Shown here: piece by piece, positions 9,628-19,976 of the stretch | Layout of the letters: each line of letters opens with the position of its first letter | How positions within the stretch are numbered: the first letter of the stretch is position 1 | Source of the DNA: Helicobacter sp. | GTDB lineage: Bacteria > Campylobacterota > Campylobacteria > Campylobacterales > Helicobacteraceae | Length of the DNA: 64,000 nucleotides | Direction: 5' to 3' | NCBI RefSeq assembly: GCF_017502485.1 | Contig: NZ_JAFVUX010000028.1 | Coordinates: 79,454 to 143,453, forward strand | Made by a program: the position numbers and the translations under genes | Notes under the pieces: model-generated | Told to the model about the DNA's origin: nothing | Databases searched by the model: none | What the model saw: the letters and a program-made list of their open reading frames with translations, nothing else

Positions 9628-10179
9628 CTACACAAAGCCTTTTTTGCGCAACTCTTCTTCATAGAGCTTGTCATAAATCAGCTCATACTCATCTGTCCCA
9701 ACAAGCAATTTTCTCTTATAATTTTTGATTTTTTCGATAATTTCATCTTGAATATCATCGTGCATTTTGGCAAAGCTATCAATAGCTTTAAAAATAATAT
9801 TTTTGATTTGATTTTTATTGACACTAAATTGCACATACTTTTTCTGAAGCAATGTATCTAAAATCCTATGTGAAAGGGCGTTATATCGATCATCCCAAAA
9901 GAGTAAAAACCGCCGCTCATCAGCAATCTGCCGCTTAATCATACCAAAGAGCTTGCGCTCATCAACGCGCAAAAACTCGACTTCACTTTGATTTTTTTCA
10001 AGCAATTCTTGCGCCTTTTGATCGATAGCCAGCTCATCTTTCACATCAGCTTCAAGAATATCTTTTGCTACCTTTGCGATGCTCTCAATAGGAACCTGCA
10101 AAGCAAGCAAGCTAGAATTGTATAAATCAAGTGCAATTTTATTGGCAATATACCCAGTTTGATTAAGTCGCAAGCGCAT
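9628..10179 (-). CDS. DUF507 family protein
   Basis: This 183-residue soluble, charged and mostly helical protein starts MRLRLNQTGYIANKIALDL and has long Lys/Glu/Asp-rich stretches. Its sequence style and place directly upstream of carA fit the DUF507 family of epsilonproteobacteria, whose function is unknown. There is no signal peptide and no catalytic motif that I can identify. It is probably cotranscribed with carA. Confidence 0.7.
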   Translation of the reverse strand: MRLRLNQTGYIANKIALDLYNSSLLALQVPIESIAKVAKDILEADVKDELAIDQKAQELLEKNQSEVEFLRVDERKLFGMIKRQIADERRFLLFWDDRYNALSHRILDTLLQKKYVQFSVNKNQIKNIIFKAIDSFAKMHDDIQDEIIEKIKNYKRKLLVGTDEYELIYDKLYEEELRKKGFV

Positions 10180-10277
10180 AGTACAACCTTGGATAAGAAT
10201 GCGTTATTATAGCATTATTTACAACAATGAAAACATCTTGCCACTAGAATGTGTAAGATTACTTGAAGAGTTCTCGC

Positions 10278-10307
10278 TAGGTAGAATCCAGCCTAAGATT
10301 CTACCTA
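10278..10307 (-). terminator. Stem-loop downstream of prpD
   Basis: TAGGTAGAATC and GATTCTACCTA form a perfect 11-bp stem with an 8-base loop, about 14 bases beyond the prpD stop. There is no clear U-run, so it may end or merely stabilise the prp transcript. The stem contains the TAGAATC word that recurs in other hairpins of this window. Confidence 0.45.
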
Positions 10308-10320
10308 AGAAGCTTAAAGA

Positions 10321-11775
10321 TTACAGAGCAAACAAATCGCTAAATTCATTAAATGCCATAGATTCTAGCTTGGTCTGATCCTCACACACCGCCTTAATCT
10401 GCTCACATTTTTTGGGGCTAAGTTTTAGAGCAATATTGCGTTCAAACTTAGCTACAAGCACTGGGATTCCTTCACTTCTTCGGCGTTTATGCCCGATAGG
10501 ATATTCCACCTCTACCTTTTCACTCTTGCTACCATCTTTGTAGAAAATCTGCACCGCGTTGGCAATGGAGCGTTTATCAGCTTCTAAATACTCGCGTGTA
10601 TATCGGTCATCTACTTCTACCACCATTTTATCACGCAGAGCGTCAATGCGTTTATCACTTGCCACAGAGTCCTCATAATCTTCAGCAGTTAGTCGTCCAA
10701 ACACCAGTGGCACAGCCACCATATACTGAATGCAGTGGTCTCTATCGGCTGGGTTTGCAAGCTCACCAACTTTATTGATGATTCTATGTCCAGATTCTTG
10801 AGTGGTAATCACAATTTTTTCAATAGAATCTAGCTTATCTTTGACCTCATTATGTAATTTCAAAGCACATTCTACCGCCGTTTGTGCGTGGAACTCTGCT
10901 GGGAAGCTAATTTTAAATAACACATTCTCCATTACATAACTGCCGAATTCTTGTGGGATAGTAAGCTTTTTACCTCTCATTTTCACATCTTCAAATCCCC
11001 AAAAATCCGCACTTAACGCACTTGGATAGCCCATTTCTCCGCTTAAGGCTTTTAGAGCGAGATTTACACCCCTTGAGCTCGCATCACCTGCTGCCCAGCT
11101 TTTGCGTGAGCCTGTATTTGGTGCGTGGCGATATGTCCGCAAAGCACCACCATCAATGAATGCGTGGCTTACTGCATTTCGCACTTCTTCAAAGCTTCCA
11201 CCAAGCATAGCACACGCTACTGCAGTAGAAGCGATTCTAACAAGCAATACATGGTCTAGCCCCACTTTGTTAAAGCAGTTCTCTAGCGCCAGCACACCTT
11301 GAATCTCGTGAGCCTTAATCATCGCGCTTAGCACATCTTTAACCTTCAAAGGCTCTTTGCCCTCTGCAATATTTTTGCGACTTAGATAGTCCGCTACCGC
11401 CCAAATTGCCCCTAGATTATCACTTGGGTGCCCCCACTCCGCGGCTAACCAAGTGTCATTAAAGTCAAGCCATCTAACCATTGCTCCCACATTAAATGCC
11501 GCTCTCTCCGGCTCTAGCTGATAGCTAGTCCCGGGGATTTTTGCTCCCAATGGGCGAAACTCCGCTCCTTCTACAACAGGTCCCAAAAGCTTTGTGCAAG
11601 CTGGAAAATTTAGTGCCAAAAGTCCGCAACCTATGGTATCCATAAGGCAATATCTCGCCGTCTCATACGCTAAGGGAGAGTTAATCTTATACTCCAGTGC
11701 ATAACGCGCAATTTTTGTTAGCAACTCATCAAATTCTGGTCGCTTTGTATCTAGTGTTCCCATATCAGCACTCAT
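10321..11775 (-). CDS. prpD: 2-methylcitrate dehydratase
   Basis: It dehydrates 2-methylcitrate to 2-methyl-cis-aconitate in propionate catabolism. From the ATG at 11775, which has AGGAG upstream, it is 484 residues, the usual PrpD length. A 26-codon upstream extension is open but lacks a ribosome site and overlaps repeat DNA, so I reject it. Family signatures seen include LDFNDTWLAAEWGHPSDNLGAIWAV (split: LDFNDT, then GHPSDN) and RTYRHAPNTGSRKSWAAGDA in part. It is the last gene of the prpE-B-C-D order and is separated from prpC by a 347-bp gap holding repeats. Confidence 0.95.
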   Translation of the reverse strand: MSADMGTLDTKRPEFDELLTKIARYALEYKINSPLAYETARYCLMDTIGCGLLALNFPACTKLLGPVVEGAEFRPLGAKIPGTSYQLEPERAAFNVGAMVRWLDFNDTWLAAEWGHPSDNLGAIWAVADYLSRKNIAEGKEPLKVKDVLSAMIKAHEIQGVLALENCFNKVGLDHVLLVRIASTAVACAMLGGSFEEVRNAVSHAFIDGGALRTYRHAPNTGSRKSWAAGDASSRGVNLALKALSGEMGYPSALSADFWGFEDVKMRGKKLTIPQEFGSYVMENVLFKISFPAEFHAQTAVECALKLHNEVKDKLDSIEKIVITTQESGHRIINKVGELANPADRDHCIQYMVAVPLVFGRLTAEDYEDSVASDKRIDALRDKMVVEVDDRYTREYLEADKRSIANAVQIFYKDGSKSEKVEVEYPIGHKRRRSEGIPVLVAKFERNIALKLSPKKCEQIKAVCEDQTKLESMAFNEFSDLFAL

Positions 11776-12122
11776 TGTGTTCTCCTTGTATTTAAAGTTA
11801 AAATTATGTCCGCCTTGTTTTGCGGTTAAAATTGTGGATTCTGCGTTCGCCAACTTCGGTGCTATCGCTTAAGATGGCTTCTTGTTGGCTCACTTGAAAA
11901 CCACGATTTTTCTCACAAAACAAGGCGTAGCAGAAGATTTTTCAAATCAACTAGCCCTACTATTTATGTTATTTTAGAATCTATAAGTGACAAGATTCAA
12001 GCCACCCAAGAATTAAAGGTTTTGCAATGATTTTGTGGGTTGTCAAGTTGGAGACAAGGAAACTAGCTTAGCAAGGCAATAACCATGGCTGACAACACAG
12101 ACCCCACAAAAGCGCACAAAAA
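11776..12122. other. prpC-prpD gap with repeat DNA and a long inverted repeat
   Basis: There is no gene here. The half next to prpD carries a sequence shared with an insertion in alaS. The half next to prpC carries an imperfect inverted repeat: TTTTGTGGGTTGTCA (12031-12045) against 12090-12111, which has the complementary blocks TGACAA and CCCACAAAA with a few extra bases between them. The remaining prp genes are packed within about 20 bases of each other, so this gap looks like a later insertion into the operon. Confidence 0.6.
11838..11915. repeat. Dispersed repeat, copy shared with alaS insertion
   Basis: Two exact blocks match the alaS insertion in the same order and orientation: TCTGCGTTCGCCAACT (11840-11855 and 46234-46249) and a 21-base block containing CTTCTTGTTGGCTCACTTG (11877-11897 and 46270-46290). 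The distance between blocks differs by one base. Similarity continues weakly downstream (..CCACGATTTT / ..CCCCGATTTC). Confidence 0.75.
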
Positions 12123-13277
12123 TTAACGCTTATCCATAGGTACAAATGTTTTATTGTCTGGTCCTGTATATTCCGAACTAGGACGGATGAGTTTGTTGTT
12201 CCCCCTTTGCTCAAAGATATGTGCCAACCACCCTGCCGTGCGCGAAAAGATAAAAATCGGCGTGAAATATGCTGTGGGAATCCCCATAAAGTGATATGCA
12301 CTCGCACTATAAAAATCAAGATTTGGGAAAAGCTTTTTTTGTTCCCACATTACCTTTTCTATGGCTTCGCTGATTTGATATAGTCCTTTTGTGTCTTTCA
12401 CATCTTCGCCCAGTCTTTTACTCCACTCTTTAATCACCACATTGCGTGGGTCTTTCTCCACATATACGCGATGCCCAAAGCCCATAATCTTATCTTTTCT
12501 AGCAAGTTTATCTAAGATTCCTTGTGTGGCTTGTTCAGGGCTAGAGAACTCTTCGATTAGCTCCATCGCCGCTTCATTTGCCCCTCCATGTAACGGTCCC
12601 CTCAATGCCCCAATTGCCCCTGTGATACCCGCATACACATCAGACATTGTCGCAGTAATCACCCTTGCAGTAAATGTAGAAGCGTTAAACTCGTGCTCTG
12701 CATAGAGAATAAGACTTGCGTGCATTGCCTTTACCCATAGCTCTTTTGGTTCTTTTTGGTGTAAAGATTCTAGGAAATATCCAGCGATAGAATCTTGCTT
12801 AGATTCTGTACTTATTTCCTTGCCATTTGTGTGATAGTGATGCCAAAAAGTCAGCACACTTGGGAAAATCCCTAAAAGCCTTGTGCCAATTCTTTGCTGA
12901 TTTGGAAAAGATGCTTTAAACACATCATACTCTTCTCTCTCCAAACAACCAAGCGTAGAACACGCGCTTCGCATAATATCCATAGGGTGCGCGTCTTTTG
13001 GCAACAGCTTTAGCACTTCTTTTAGCTCTTTTGGTAAGCTCCTTGCGACAATTAGTTCTTTTTTGAAAGATTCTAACTCCGCTTTATTTGGTAGCTTTTC
13101 TTTCAAAAGCAAGTATGCTACTTCTTCAAACTCACAATGCTCTGCTAAATCATAAATATCATAGCCCCTATAATTTAGCCCGTGTCCTGTGCCACAAGTG
13201 CAAATTGCGGATTCTCCCGCACTTATTCCTGCTAGTCCGCCTACTTTTTTTGCTACTTTTTCTGTCGGTGCTGCCAT
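12123..13277 (-). CDS. prpC: 2-methylcitrate synthase
   Basis: It condenses propionyl-CoA with oxaloacetate to give 2-methylcitrate and CoA. The 384-residue protein is of the short citrate-synthase type, with GPLHGGANEAAM and GFGHRVYVEKDPR (catalytic His residues) and a final catalytic Asp region near DFYSASAYHFMG. Flanking prpB and prpD make methylcitrate synthase far more likely than the housekeeping citrate synthase. It starts about 20 bases after prpB, with GAGGAGAAT before the ATG. Confidence 0.94.
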   Translation of the reverse strand: MAAPTEKVAKKVGGLAGISAGESAICTCGTGHGLNYRGYDIYDLAEHCEFEEVAYLLLKEKLPNKAELESFKKELIVARSLPKELKEVLKLLPKDAHPMDIMRSACSTLGCLEREEYDVFKASFPNQQRIGTRLLGIFPSVLTFWHHYHTNGKEISTESKQDSIAGYFLESLHQKEPKELWVKAMHASLILYAEHEFNASTFTARVITATMSDVYAGITGAIGALRGPLHGGANEAAMELIEEFSSPEQATQGILDKLARKDKIMGFGHRVYVEKDPRNVVIKEWSKRLGEDVKDTKGLYQISEAIEKVMWEQKKLFPNLDFYSASAYHFMGIPTAYFTPIFIFSRTAGWLAHIFEQRGNNKLIRPSSEYTGPDNKTFVPMDKR

Positions 13278-13298
13278 AGATTCTCCTCTTCTTTGAAG

Positions 13299-14177
13299 TT
13301 ATTTTTTGCTTTTAAAAAGTGTATCTAGCTTTTGCTCATACTCGTGGTAACCAAGCATTTCATACAGCTCATCACGGGTTTGCATAGAATCTATGCTATT
13401 TTTCTGTGAGCCATTATTGATAATATCTTTAAACACCGCTAGTGCTGCTTTATTCATCGCCCTTGCTGCTGAGAGTGGATAAAGCACCATAGAGATTCCT
13501 ACATTTTTTAGCTCATCTTTTGTGAAATAAGGCGTTTTGCCAAACTCTGTAATATTTGCTAATACCGGCACTTTAATCACATCAGTAAATTGCTTATACT
13601 CTTCTAGTGTGTGTATTGCTTCAGCAAATATCATATCTGCCCCCGCTTCCACATATGCTAATGCTCTTTCAATCGCTGCATTCTGCCCTTCACTTGCGTG
13701 TGCATCAGTCCTTGCCATAACTACAAAGCTAGAATCTAGCTTGGCGTCCATTGCCGCTTTTATCCTATCACACATTTCTTCTTTGCTTACAAGCTCTTTA
13801 TTTGGGCGGTGCCCACAGCGTTTTTGTGCGACTTGATCTTCTATATGGCAGCCTGCTGCACCACTTCGCGTTAGGTCCTTAATTGTCCGTGCGATATTAA
13901 AAGCCCCACCCCAGCCGGTATCCGCATCTACAAGCAAGGGTAAATCACTTACTGCTGTAATTCTGCGAACATCAATACACACATCTTCTAATGAGCTGAT
14001 GCCAAGGTCAGGTACACCTAGGCTCATCGCCGCTAATGCTCCACCACTTAAGTAAAGGGCTTTTGCGCCACTTTTTTGCGCTTGTATGGCAGAATATGCG
14101 TTAATCACACCTACAATTTGCAAAGGATTATTATCCTTTAATGCTTCTCTAAATCTCTGTCCTGCTGTTTTTATCAT
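13299..14177 (-). CDS. prpB: Methylisocitrate lyase
   Basis: It cleaves 2-methylisocitrate to pyruvate and succinate. I place the start at the ATG giving [13 protein letters not shown], with AAGGAGAAAGA just upstream. That yields 292 residues, the family norm, whereas the longer frame overlaps prpE. Key residues are visible: the metal-binding acids in [10 protein letters not shown] (D85, D87) and the catalytic cysteine in [11 protein letters not shown] (C121). It is a member of the ICL/PEPM superfamily and cytoplasmic. It follows prpE within about 22 bases. Confidence 0.95.
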   Translation of the reverse strand: MIKTAGQRFREALKDNNPLQIVGVINAYSAIQAQKSGAKALYLSGGALAAMSLGVPDLGISSLEDVCIDVRRITAVSDLPLLVDADTGWGGAFNIARTIKDLTRSGAAGCHIEDQVAQKRCGHRPNKELVSKEEMCDRIKAAMDAKLDSSFVVMARTDAHASEGQNAAIERALAYVEAGADMIFAEAIHTLEEYKQFTDVIKVPVLANITEFGKTPYFTKDELKNVGISMVLYPLSAARAMNKAALAVFKDIINNGSQKNSIDSMQTRDELYEMLGYHEYEQKLDTLFKSKK

Positions 14178-14199
14178 TTCTTTCTCCTTTGATTTGAGA

Positions 14200-16113
14200 T
14201 TAGGACTTTGCAATCGCTTCTTTAGGCTTTGGATAGCCAAGATTCTCTAATGCCTTTTGTATCTCCGGCAAGACATTAGAGTCTTCAATCGTGCTAGGCG
14301 TTTTCCATTCATTGCCATCGGCAATATCGCGCATTGTGCCCCGCAGGATTTTACCACTTCTCGTTTTTGGCAGCCTTGCTACCACTGCTACAATATGTAA
14401 TGAAGCCACGGCACCAATCTCTTCTCTCACAAGTTGCACGACCCCTTCACACAAGCTTTGCGCATCTCTTTCTAGCCCATCTTTTAGCACGACAAAAGCT
14501 AGTGGAATCTCTCCTTTTAATTCGTCATTCACACCAATGACTGCACACTCTGCAATATCTGGGTGTTTAGAAATAGCCTCTTCCATACCACCCGTTGAAA
14601 GTCTATGTCCTGCGACATTAATGACCCCATCCATTCGCCCCATTACAAACACATAGCCGTCTTTATCAATATAGCCACTATCACCGGTGAGATAGTAGCC
14701 CGGGTAATGATTAAGATAAGAGTTTTTATACCTTGTGTCATCACCCCAGATTCCCATTAGACACGCGGGTGGCAAAGGTAGTTTAATCACAAGATTCCCC
14801 AGCTTTCCAGCCTTGCACTCTTTGCCATTTTCATCTAGCACTTTTAGATTAAATCCGGGCATTGGCTTCGTGGGAGAACCCGGCTTTATTGGCATTTGCT
14901 CTAGTCCTATCGGATTTGCTGCTATTGCCCAGCCTGTTTCTGTCTGCCACCAGTGGTCAATCACAGGCTTTTTGACTAGCTTTTCAATCCATTTTAGTGT
15001 ATCACTATCGCATCGCTCCCCAGCGACAAAGACTGCCCTAAGCGAGCTAATGTCATGTTTTTTCAGCCACTCACCCTTAGCATCTTCTTTTTTAATCGCT
15101 CTAAATGCAGTAGGTGCAGAAAATAAAATATTGACTTTATATTCTTCCACCACACGCCAAAATGCCCCCGGATTTGGTGTTTTAACTGGCTTACCTTCGT
15201 ACACAATTGTCGTGCAGCCATTCATCAAAGTCCCATACACAATGTAGCTATGCCCTACAACCCAGCCTACATCGCTTGCCGCCCAAAAAACATCACCAGG
15301 CTTTGCATTGTAGATATTGTCCATTGACCACTTCATTGCCACAGAATGCCCACCATTACTGCGGATAACACCCTTTGGTTTCCCAGTGGTCCCAGAAGTA
15401 TAAAGCACATAAAGCGGATCAGTTGCATCAACAGGCACACACTCAACCGGCTCTGTTTTCTCTTCTTCACTCTCCCAATCCACATCACGCCAAGGTAGCA
15501 TATTGGCCCGCTCTTGTGGGCGTTGCCAAATAAGGCAAGTGGTAGGCTTATGGCTAGAGCTTTTAATGGCTTCATCTAAGATGGGCTTATACTTTATTAC
15601 GCGAGAAATCTCTATTCCACACGAAGCACTCATAATCACGCGCGGCTTTGCATCTTCAATCCTAGCGGCTAGCTCGTGTGCAGCAAATCCACCAAAGACA
15701 ACGCTATGAATCGCCCCAATCCTAGCACAAGCAAGCATTGCAATCACTGCTTCTGGAATCATAGGCATATAGATAAGCACTCTATCACCTTTTACCACGC
15801 CTTTATTGACTAAGATTCCAGCCGTTTTTGCCACTCTCGTGCGCAGCTCTTTATAAGTGTAGGACTTTTTTGTATCCGTTACAGGTGAATCATAATGCAA
15901 TGCCACTTGATCGCCCCTACCATTTTCAATATACAAATCAAGGGCGTTATAGCAAGTATTCATACAGCCACCTACAAACCACCGATAATGATCATTTACA
16001 ACATCAAGCACTTTATCCCATTCATGATACCAATGCACTTTTTTAGCGGCTTCCGCCCAAAAGGCTTCTGGATTCTCAACGGATTGTTTATACACTTCTT
16101 GATATGTGGGCAT
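14200..16113 (-). CDS. prpE: Propionyl-CoA synthetase (propionate-CoA ligase)
   Basis: It activates propionate to propionyl-CoA with ATP, the first step of the pathway. It has 637 residues. The ACAS N-terminus starts near [12 protein letters not shown], the AMP-binding P-loop is [13 protein letters not shown] (about 237-249), and the C-terminal SGK motif in [14 protein letters not shown] carries the lysine (about K588) that is acylated for control in this family. The ATG follows an excellent ribosome site (AAGGAGGT). First place in prpE-B-C-D supports propionate over acetate, although acetyl-CoA synthetase is the close relative. Confidence 0.93.
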   Translation of the reverse strand: MPTYQEVYKQSVENPEAFWAEAAKKVHWYHEWDKVLDVVNDHYRWFVGGCMNTCYNALDLYIENGRGDQVALHYDSPVTDTKKSYTYKELRTRVAKTAGILVNKGVVKGDRVLIYMPMIPEAVIAMLACARIGAIHSVVFGGFAAHELAARIEDAKPRVIMSASCGIEISRVIKYKPILDEAIKSSSHKPTTCLIWQRPQERANMLPWRDVDWESEEEKTEPVECVPVDATDPLYVLYTSGTTGKPKGVIRSNGGHSVAMKWSMDNIYNAKPGDVFWAASDVGWVVGHSYIVYGTLMNGCTTIVYEGKPVKTPNPGAFWRVVEEYKVNILFSAPTAFRAIKKEDAKGEWLKKHDISSLRAVFVAGERCDSDTLKWIEKLVKKPVIDHWWQTETGWAIAANPIGLEQMPIKPGSPTKPMPGFNLKVLDENGKECKAGKLGNLVIKLPLPPACLMGIWGDDTRYKNSYLNHYPGYYLTGDSGYIDKDGYVFVMGRMDGVINVAGHRLSTGGMEEAISKHPDIAECAVIGVNDELKGEIPLAFVVLKDGLERDAQSLCEGVVQLVREEIGAVASLHIVAVVARLPKTRSGKILRGTMRDIADGNEWKTPSTIEDSNVLPEIQKALENLGYPKPKEAIAKS

Positions 16114-16175
16114 CCTACCTCCTTTGAAAAGTTTTGGCTAGGGGTTTATTCTAGCTAGAATGTTGGGATTTGTTA

Positions 16176-16248
16176 TGAACAATTTTTGCGTTTTTAGAGT
16201 TACACTTTGGACATAAATAACATAATTGAACAATTTTTGTGCAATTAT
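16176..16248. promoter_or_regulatory. Divergent prp control region with 13-bp direct repeats
   Basis: Between prpE and the divergent HTH gene, TGAACAATTTTTG occurs twice (16176-16188 and 16227-16239). The copies are 51 bases apart, about five helical turns, so a bound regulator would meet both on one face. The second copy is also half of an imperfect dyad, CAATTTTTGTGCAATTATTG (16230-16249, 14 of 20 positions symmetric). This is a reasonable operator candidate for the adjacent regulator. Binding is inferred, not shown. Confidence 0.5.
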
Positions 16249-16288
16249 TGTAAGATACTACCAAAATCTATACATCAAAGTAGGCATT

Positions 16289-17221
16289 ATGGCATTTACT
16301 ACATTAGAAAGACTCATCACTATTTACCAAAACTCCGGCTTAAGCGTGTCAAAATTTGCTCAAATCATCGGTAAGGACAGACGCACGCTCACCTCGTGGA
16401 TTGATAAAAGTGTTACAAAAGCACCGCAAGCAGAAGTGCTTAATGCCATTAACACTTTCTTTCGCTATCCCAACAGAATCTGGGAGCAAGACTGCGATGA
16501 AGATGAGTTTATCTCACTTCTTAAAGCCTTGCCACAAAGTGAGATAACAATCATAGACAAAGGCTATGAAGGGGGATTAGAATATATTTTAGAGAAAGAG
16601 TCTAAAAGACGCTTTGTAATCCACCCTCGCTTCCCCTCTCCTGCTTACCGCGATAAAGTTGTTACCTTTCCCTACAAGTTTGGTAACTCATCTCGCGCAG
16701 AAGCATTGCGCAAAGTCCGCTATGAGCGAATGCTAGAGCATAGCTTTGAAAGCATAGAGTGGCATAGCATAGAGTCTTTGCTTCGCTTTGGATTCTGCCC
16801 TATTGGAAATCTTTTCACACCAAATGAGCGTATAAGTATGCTTGAGCTGATGCTACAAAGCCTAGAAGATAACTACAACAAATCCTTATATTTCTTTGAT
16901 TCTTATAGTGCTAAACTCTTTGGGATTGATAGCGTCTATCTCTCGTTATTGCCAGATGATGGACTGATGTTTCTAAAAATGCCCATAGATTCTATGATCT
17001 TAGAGATCAACAACGCCACCTTAGTGCAAAGAATCCATAAGCACTTCACCTCGCCTAGCCACGCCCCAAAACACACACAAAGCCAGCATAGTCTGCACAT
17101 TGTACGCACACTTATAGATACACTCAAAAGCCGTGGCGATCTCCTAAGCTTTTGTGAAGTCATCGCAACATCCACGCCATATAGCACGCTTTTTTCTAAT
17201 AATATCCAGCAAGCTCAATAG
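16289..17221 (+). CDS. HTH transcriptional regulator divergent from prp operon
   Basis: Starting at MAFTTLERLITIYQ the protein has 310 residues. Residues 18-39 (LSVSKFAQIIGKDRRTLTSWI) form a clear helix-turn-helix. The rest (about 60-310) is a larger domain that I do not recognise, which could sense a metabolite. Divergent placement against prpE with shared direct repeats suggests that it controls propionate use and perhaps itself. It is not of the sigma-54-dependent PrpR type, because there is no AAA+ domain. An earlier TTG start is open but weaker. Confidence 0.7.
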   Translation: MAFTTLERLITIYQNSGLSVSKFAQIIGKDRRTLTSWIDKSVTKAPQAEVLNAINTFFRYPNRIWEQDCDEDEFISLLKALPQSEITIIDKGYEGGLEYILEKESKRRFVIHPRFPSPAYRDKVVTFPYKFGNSSRAEALRKVRYERMLEHSFESIEWHSIESLLRFGFCPIGNLFTPNERISMLELMLQSLEDNYNKSLYFFDSYSAKLFGIDSVYLSLLPDDGLMFLKMPIDSMILEINNATLVQRIHKHFTSPSHAPKHTQSQHSLHIVRTLIDTLKSRGDLLSFCEVIATSTPYSTLFSNNIQQAQ

Positions 17222-17366
17222 TATAGCCCAAGTGTCCTAGACCTAGAATCTAGGCGGACAAGCATTAAGGAAAATTTGATAAAAACTAGCTTATAATCCA
17301 GCCCTTTACACTAAGGTCAGAGCGCAAGATCACACCCCAAAATCATAACTTAAATTAAGGATTTTT

Positions 17367-18404
17367 ATGGCAATGGATGAAAACAAAAAGAAAGCAATTG
17401 ATTTAGCATTAAAGCAAATCGATAAAGCCTTTGGTAAAGGCGCGCTTGTTAGGCTTGGCGATAAGCAGGTGGAGAAGGTGGATTCTATCGCGACAGGCTC
17501 ACTTGGGCTTGATATGGCACTAGGGATTGGGGGTGTGCCAAAAGGACGCATTATTGAAATATATGGACCAGAATCTAGCGGGAAAACGACACTTTCACTA
17601 CAAGTTGTCGCGGAGTGTCAGAAAAATGGCGGTATCGCAGCCTTTATCGATGCGGAGCACGCTCTTGATGTGTATTATGCCAAAAAGCTAGGGGTCGATA
17701 CGGAAAATCTTCTGGTCTCCCAACCTGACAATGGTGAGCAGGCATTAGAGATTTTAGAGACACTTACGCGTAGCGGCGCGGTGGATTTGGTGGTTATCGA
17801 TTCTGTAGCAGCCCTTACACCAAAAGCAGAGATTGACGGCGATATGGGCGATCAGCATGTAGGCTTGCAAGCACGCCTTATGAGCCACGCTTTGCGCAAA
17901 ATTACGGGCGCGTTGCACAAGATGAATACCACGCTTATTTTTATCAATCAAATTCGTATGAAAATCGGTATGATGGGTTATGGTAGCCCAGAGACTACCA
18001 CAGGTGGGAATGCGCTTAAATTCTACGCAAGCGTGCGCATAGACATTCGCCGCATCGCATCACTCAAGCAAAATGAGCAACATATTGGCAATCGTGTCAA
18101 AGCAAAGGTTGTCAAAAACAAAGTTGCCCCACCTTTTAGGGAAGCAGAGTTTGACATTATGTTTGGTGAGGGGATTAGTAAAGAGGGGGAGATCATCGAC
18201 TATGGTGTAAAACTTGATCTCATCGATAAAAGTGGCGCGTGGCTTAGCTACAAGGATCAAAAACTAGGGCAAGGCAGAGAAAACGCTAAACTTCTGCTTA
18301 AAGAAAACATAGCTCTAGCCCAAGAGATCACTCAAAAAATCAAAGAGCAAATTGGCACAAGTGAAGAAATTCTCCCTCTTCCAGACGAGCTAGAATCTAA
18401 CTAA
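17367..18404 (+). CDS. recA: Recombinase A
   Basis: This is the ATP-dependent strand-exchange protein for recombinational repair and, in Helicobacter, natural transformation. It has 345 residues, with Walker A GPESSGKT (67-74), [15 protein letters not shown] (Walker B region) and [21 protein letters not shown] (loop 2). The start MAMDENKK resembles other Helicobacter RecA N-termini and follows AAGGA. It leads the conserved recA-eno-small protein-AMIN-aroK run. Confidence 0.98.
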   Translation: MAMDENKKKAIDLALKQIDKAFGKGALVRLGDKQVEKVDSIATGSLGLDMALGIGGVPKGRIIEIYGPESSGKTTLSLQVVAECQKNGGIAAFIDAEHALDVYYAKKLGVDTENLLVSQPDNGEQALEILETLTRSGAVDLVVIDSVAALTPKAEIDGDMGDQHVGLQARLMSHALRKITGALHKMNTTLIFINQIRMKIGMMGYGSPETTTGGNALKFYASVRIDIRRIASLKQNEQHIGNRVKAKVVKNKVAPPFREAEFDIMFGEGISKEGEIIDYGVKLDLIDKSGAWLSYKDQKLGQGRENAKLLLKENIALAQEITQKIKEQIGTSEEILPLPDELESN

Positions 18405-18420
18405 CTTATAGGAGTATCCA

Positions 18421-19707
18421 ATGATTTACATCGATAATATTTATGCCCAAGAAGTATTGGACTCTCGTGGGAATCCAACCATTTGTGCAAGTGTCTCGCT
18501 AAGTGATGGCACAAATGCTAGTGCGATTGTGCCAAGTGGTGCGAGCACAGGCAAGAGAGAGGCTCTAGAGCTACGCGATGGAGATAAAAAGCGTTTCCTT
18601 GGCAAGGGCGTGCTAAAAGCGTGTGAAAATGTCGATACCACAATTTCTGATGCGCTTATTGGCTCTACGCCCTTTGATCAAGGGCTTATTGATGGGATTT
18701 TAAAAGACATTGATGGCACGCATAACTATGCAAACCTTGGAGCAAATGCTGCGCTTGGTGTCTCTATGGCAGTTGCGCGTGCAGCGGCGAAGAGCCTAAA
18801 TCTCCCACTATATCGCTACCTAGGCGGAAGCAATGCCATAACAATCCCTGTACCAATGCTCAACATCATCAATGGTGGAAGCCACGCGGACAATACGGTG
18901 GATTTCCAAGAGTATATGATTATGCCTCTAGGATTTGATACCTTTGATGAAGCTTTACGCGCAAGCGCAGAGATCTATCAACACTTAAAGCAAATTCTCC
19001 ATAAAGCCGGACATATCACAAGCATCGGCGATGAGGGAGGCTTCGCTCCTAATCTTACAAACAATGAAGAACCTATTGAAGTGATACTAAAAGCCATAGA
19101 ATCAGCGGGCTATAAACCCGGAGAGCAAATTGCCATAGCACTTGATGTAGCGAGCAGTGAGCTTGTCGATGATGCTGGAATCTACCATCTCAAAGGCGAG
19201 GGGAAAAAGCTAGATTCTAGTGAGCTTGTGGGTTATTATGAAAATCTTTGCACGAAATATCCCATTGTCTCTATTGAAGATGGACTAAGTGAAGATGATT
19301 GGGATGGCTGGAAGCTACTTACACAAAAGCTAGGGGAAAAAATCCAGCTTGTGGGTGATGATTTGTTTGTAACTAATCACGAGATTCTAGCCCAAGGGAT
19401 TAAAAGCAACATTGCCAATGCAGTTTTGATTAAGCCCAATCAAATTGGTACGGTGAGTGAGACAATGCAAACCGTACGCCTTGCTCAAAGATATGGCTAC
19501 AAATGTGTTATGAGTCACCGAAGTGGGGAGAGCGAAGACCACTTTATTGCAGATTTTGCTATCGCGCTAAATACGGGCGAGATTAAAACAGGCTCGACTG
19601 CTAGAAGCGAGAGAATGAGCAAATATAATCGCTTGCTATTTATCCAAAAAGACATCGCTAATGCGCAGTATCTAGGCAAAGCATTGTTTGATAAAAGTCT
19701 CTTATAA
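18421..19707 (+). CDS. eno: Enolase
   Basis: It interconverts 2-phosphoglycerate and phosphoenolpyruvate. It has 428 residues with [17 protein letters not shown] near the N-terminus, the metal-site region [25 protein letters not shown] and the signature [14 protein letters not shown]. It lies 16 bases after recA with TAGGAG upstream of ATG. Gluconeogenic use from the propionate and amino-acid pathways seen nearby is plausible in this lineage. Confidence 0.98.
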   Translation: MIYIDNIYAQEVLDSRGNPTICASVSLSDGTNASAIVPSGASTGKREALELRDGDKKRFLGKGVLKACENVDTTISDALIGSTPFDQGLIDGILKDIDGTHNYANLGANAALGVSMAVARAAAKSLNLPLYRYLGGSNAITIPVPMLNIINGGSHADNTVDFQEYMIMPLGFDTFDEALRASAEIYQHLKQILHKAGHITSIGDEGGFAPNLTNNEEPIEVILKAIESAGYKPGEQIAIALDVASSELVDDAGIYHLKGEGKKLDSSELVGYYENLCTKYPIVSIEDGLSEDDWDGWKLLTQKLGEKIQLVGDDLFVTNHEILAQGIKSNIANAVLIKPNQIGTVSETMQTVRLAQRYGYKCVMSHRSGESEDHFIADFAIALNTGEIKTGSTARSERMSKYNRLLFIQKDIANAQYLGKALFDKSLL

Positions 19708-19715
19708 GATAACTT

Positions 19716-19976
19716 ATGCGCGCTTATCTCGCATTGCTTAAAAATCATCGGTTTTGGTATGGAGTCTATACACATCGAATCTATATCTACGGATTTATCG
19801 TGGTAGTTTGTGTGGGTGCGTATGTGGGGTTTTTGCTCTTTGGAGACAATTCACTTGATGTGTTGCTAAAAAACATCACCCAGCGCGATGAACTCATTGA
19901 AGAAGTGAGCAATCTCCAAGCTAAAAATGCGCGATTGCAAAAAGATTTATTTGAGTTAAAAGGACTTGAGCCATGA
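19716..19976 (+). CDS. FtsB/DivIC-like small membrane coiled-coil protein
   Basis: Eighty-six residues: a short basic N-terminus, one membrane helix at about 25-46, then a heptad-rich coiled coil (LIEEVSNLQAKNARLQKDLFEL). This layout resembles septum initiators FtsB/DivIC, and the H. pylori gene at the same place (between eno and the AMIN gene) is similar in size. Its 3' end overlaps the next gene by four bases (ATGA), implying coupled translation. A role in division is inferred from architecture only. Confidence 0.65.
   Translation: MRAYLALLKNHRFWYGVYTHRIYIYGFIVVVCVGAYVGFLLFGDNSLDVLLKNITQRDELIEEVSNLQAKNARLQKDLFELKGLEP

Noticed and set aside
11776..11853. N-terminal extension of prpD
   Set aside because: It has no Shine-Dalgarno and overlaps repeat DNA. 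The inner ATG has AGGAG and gives the standard PrpD length.
14735..15247. 170-codon plus-strand frame within prpE
   Set aside because: Shadow of prpE; composition and periodicity follow the synthetase gene.
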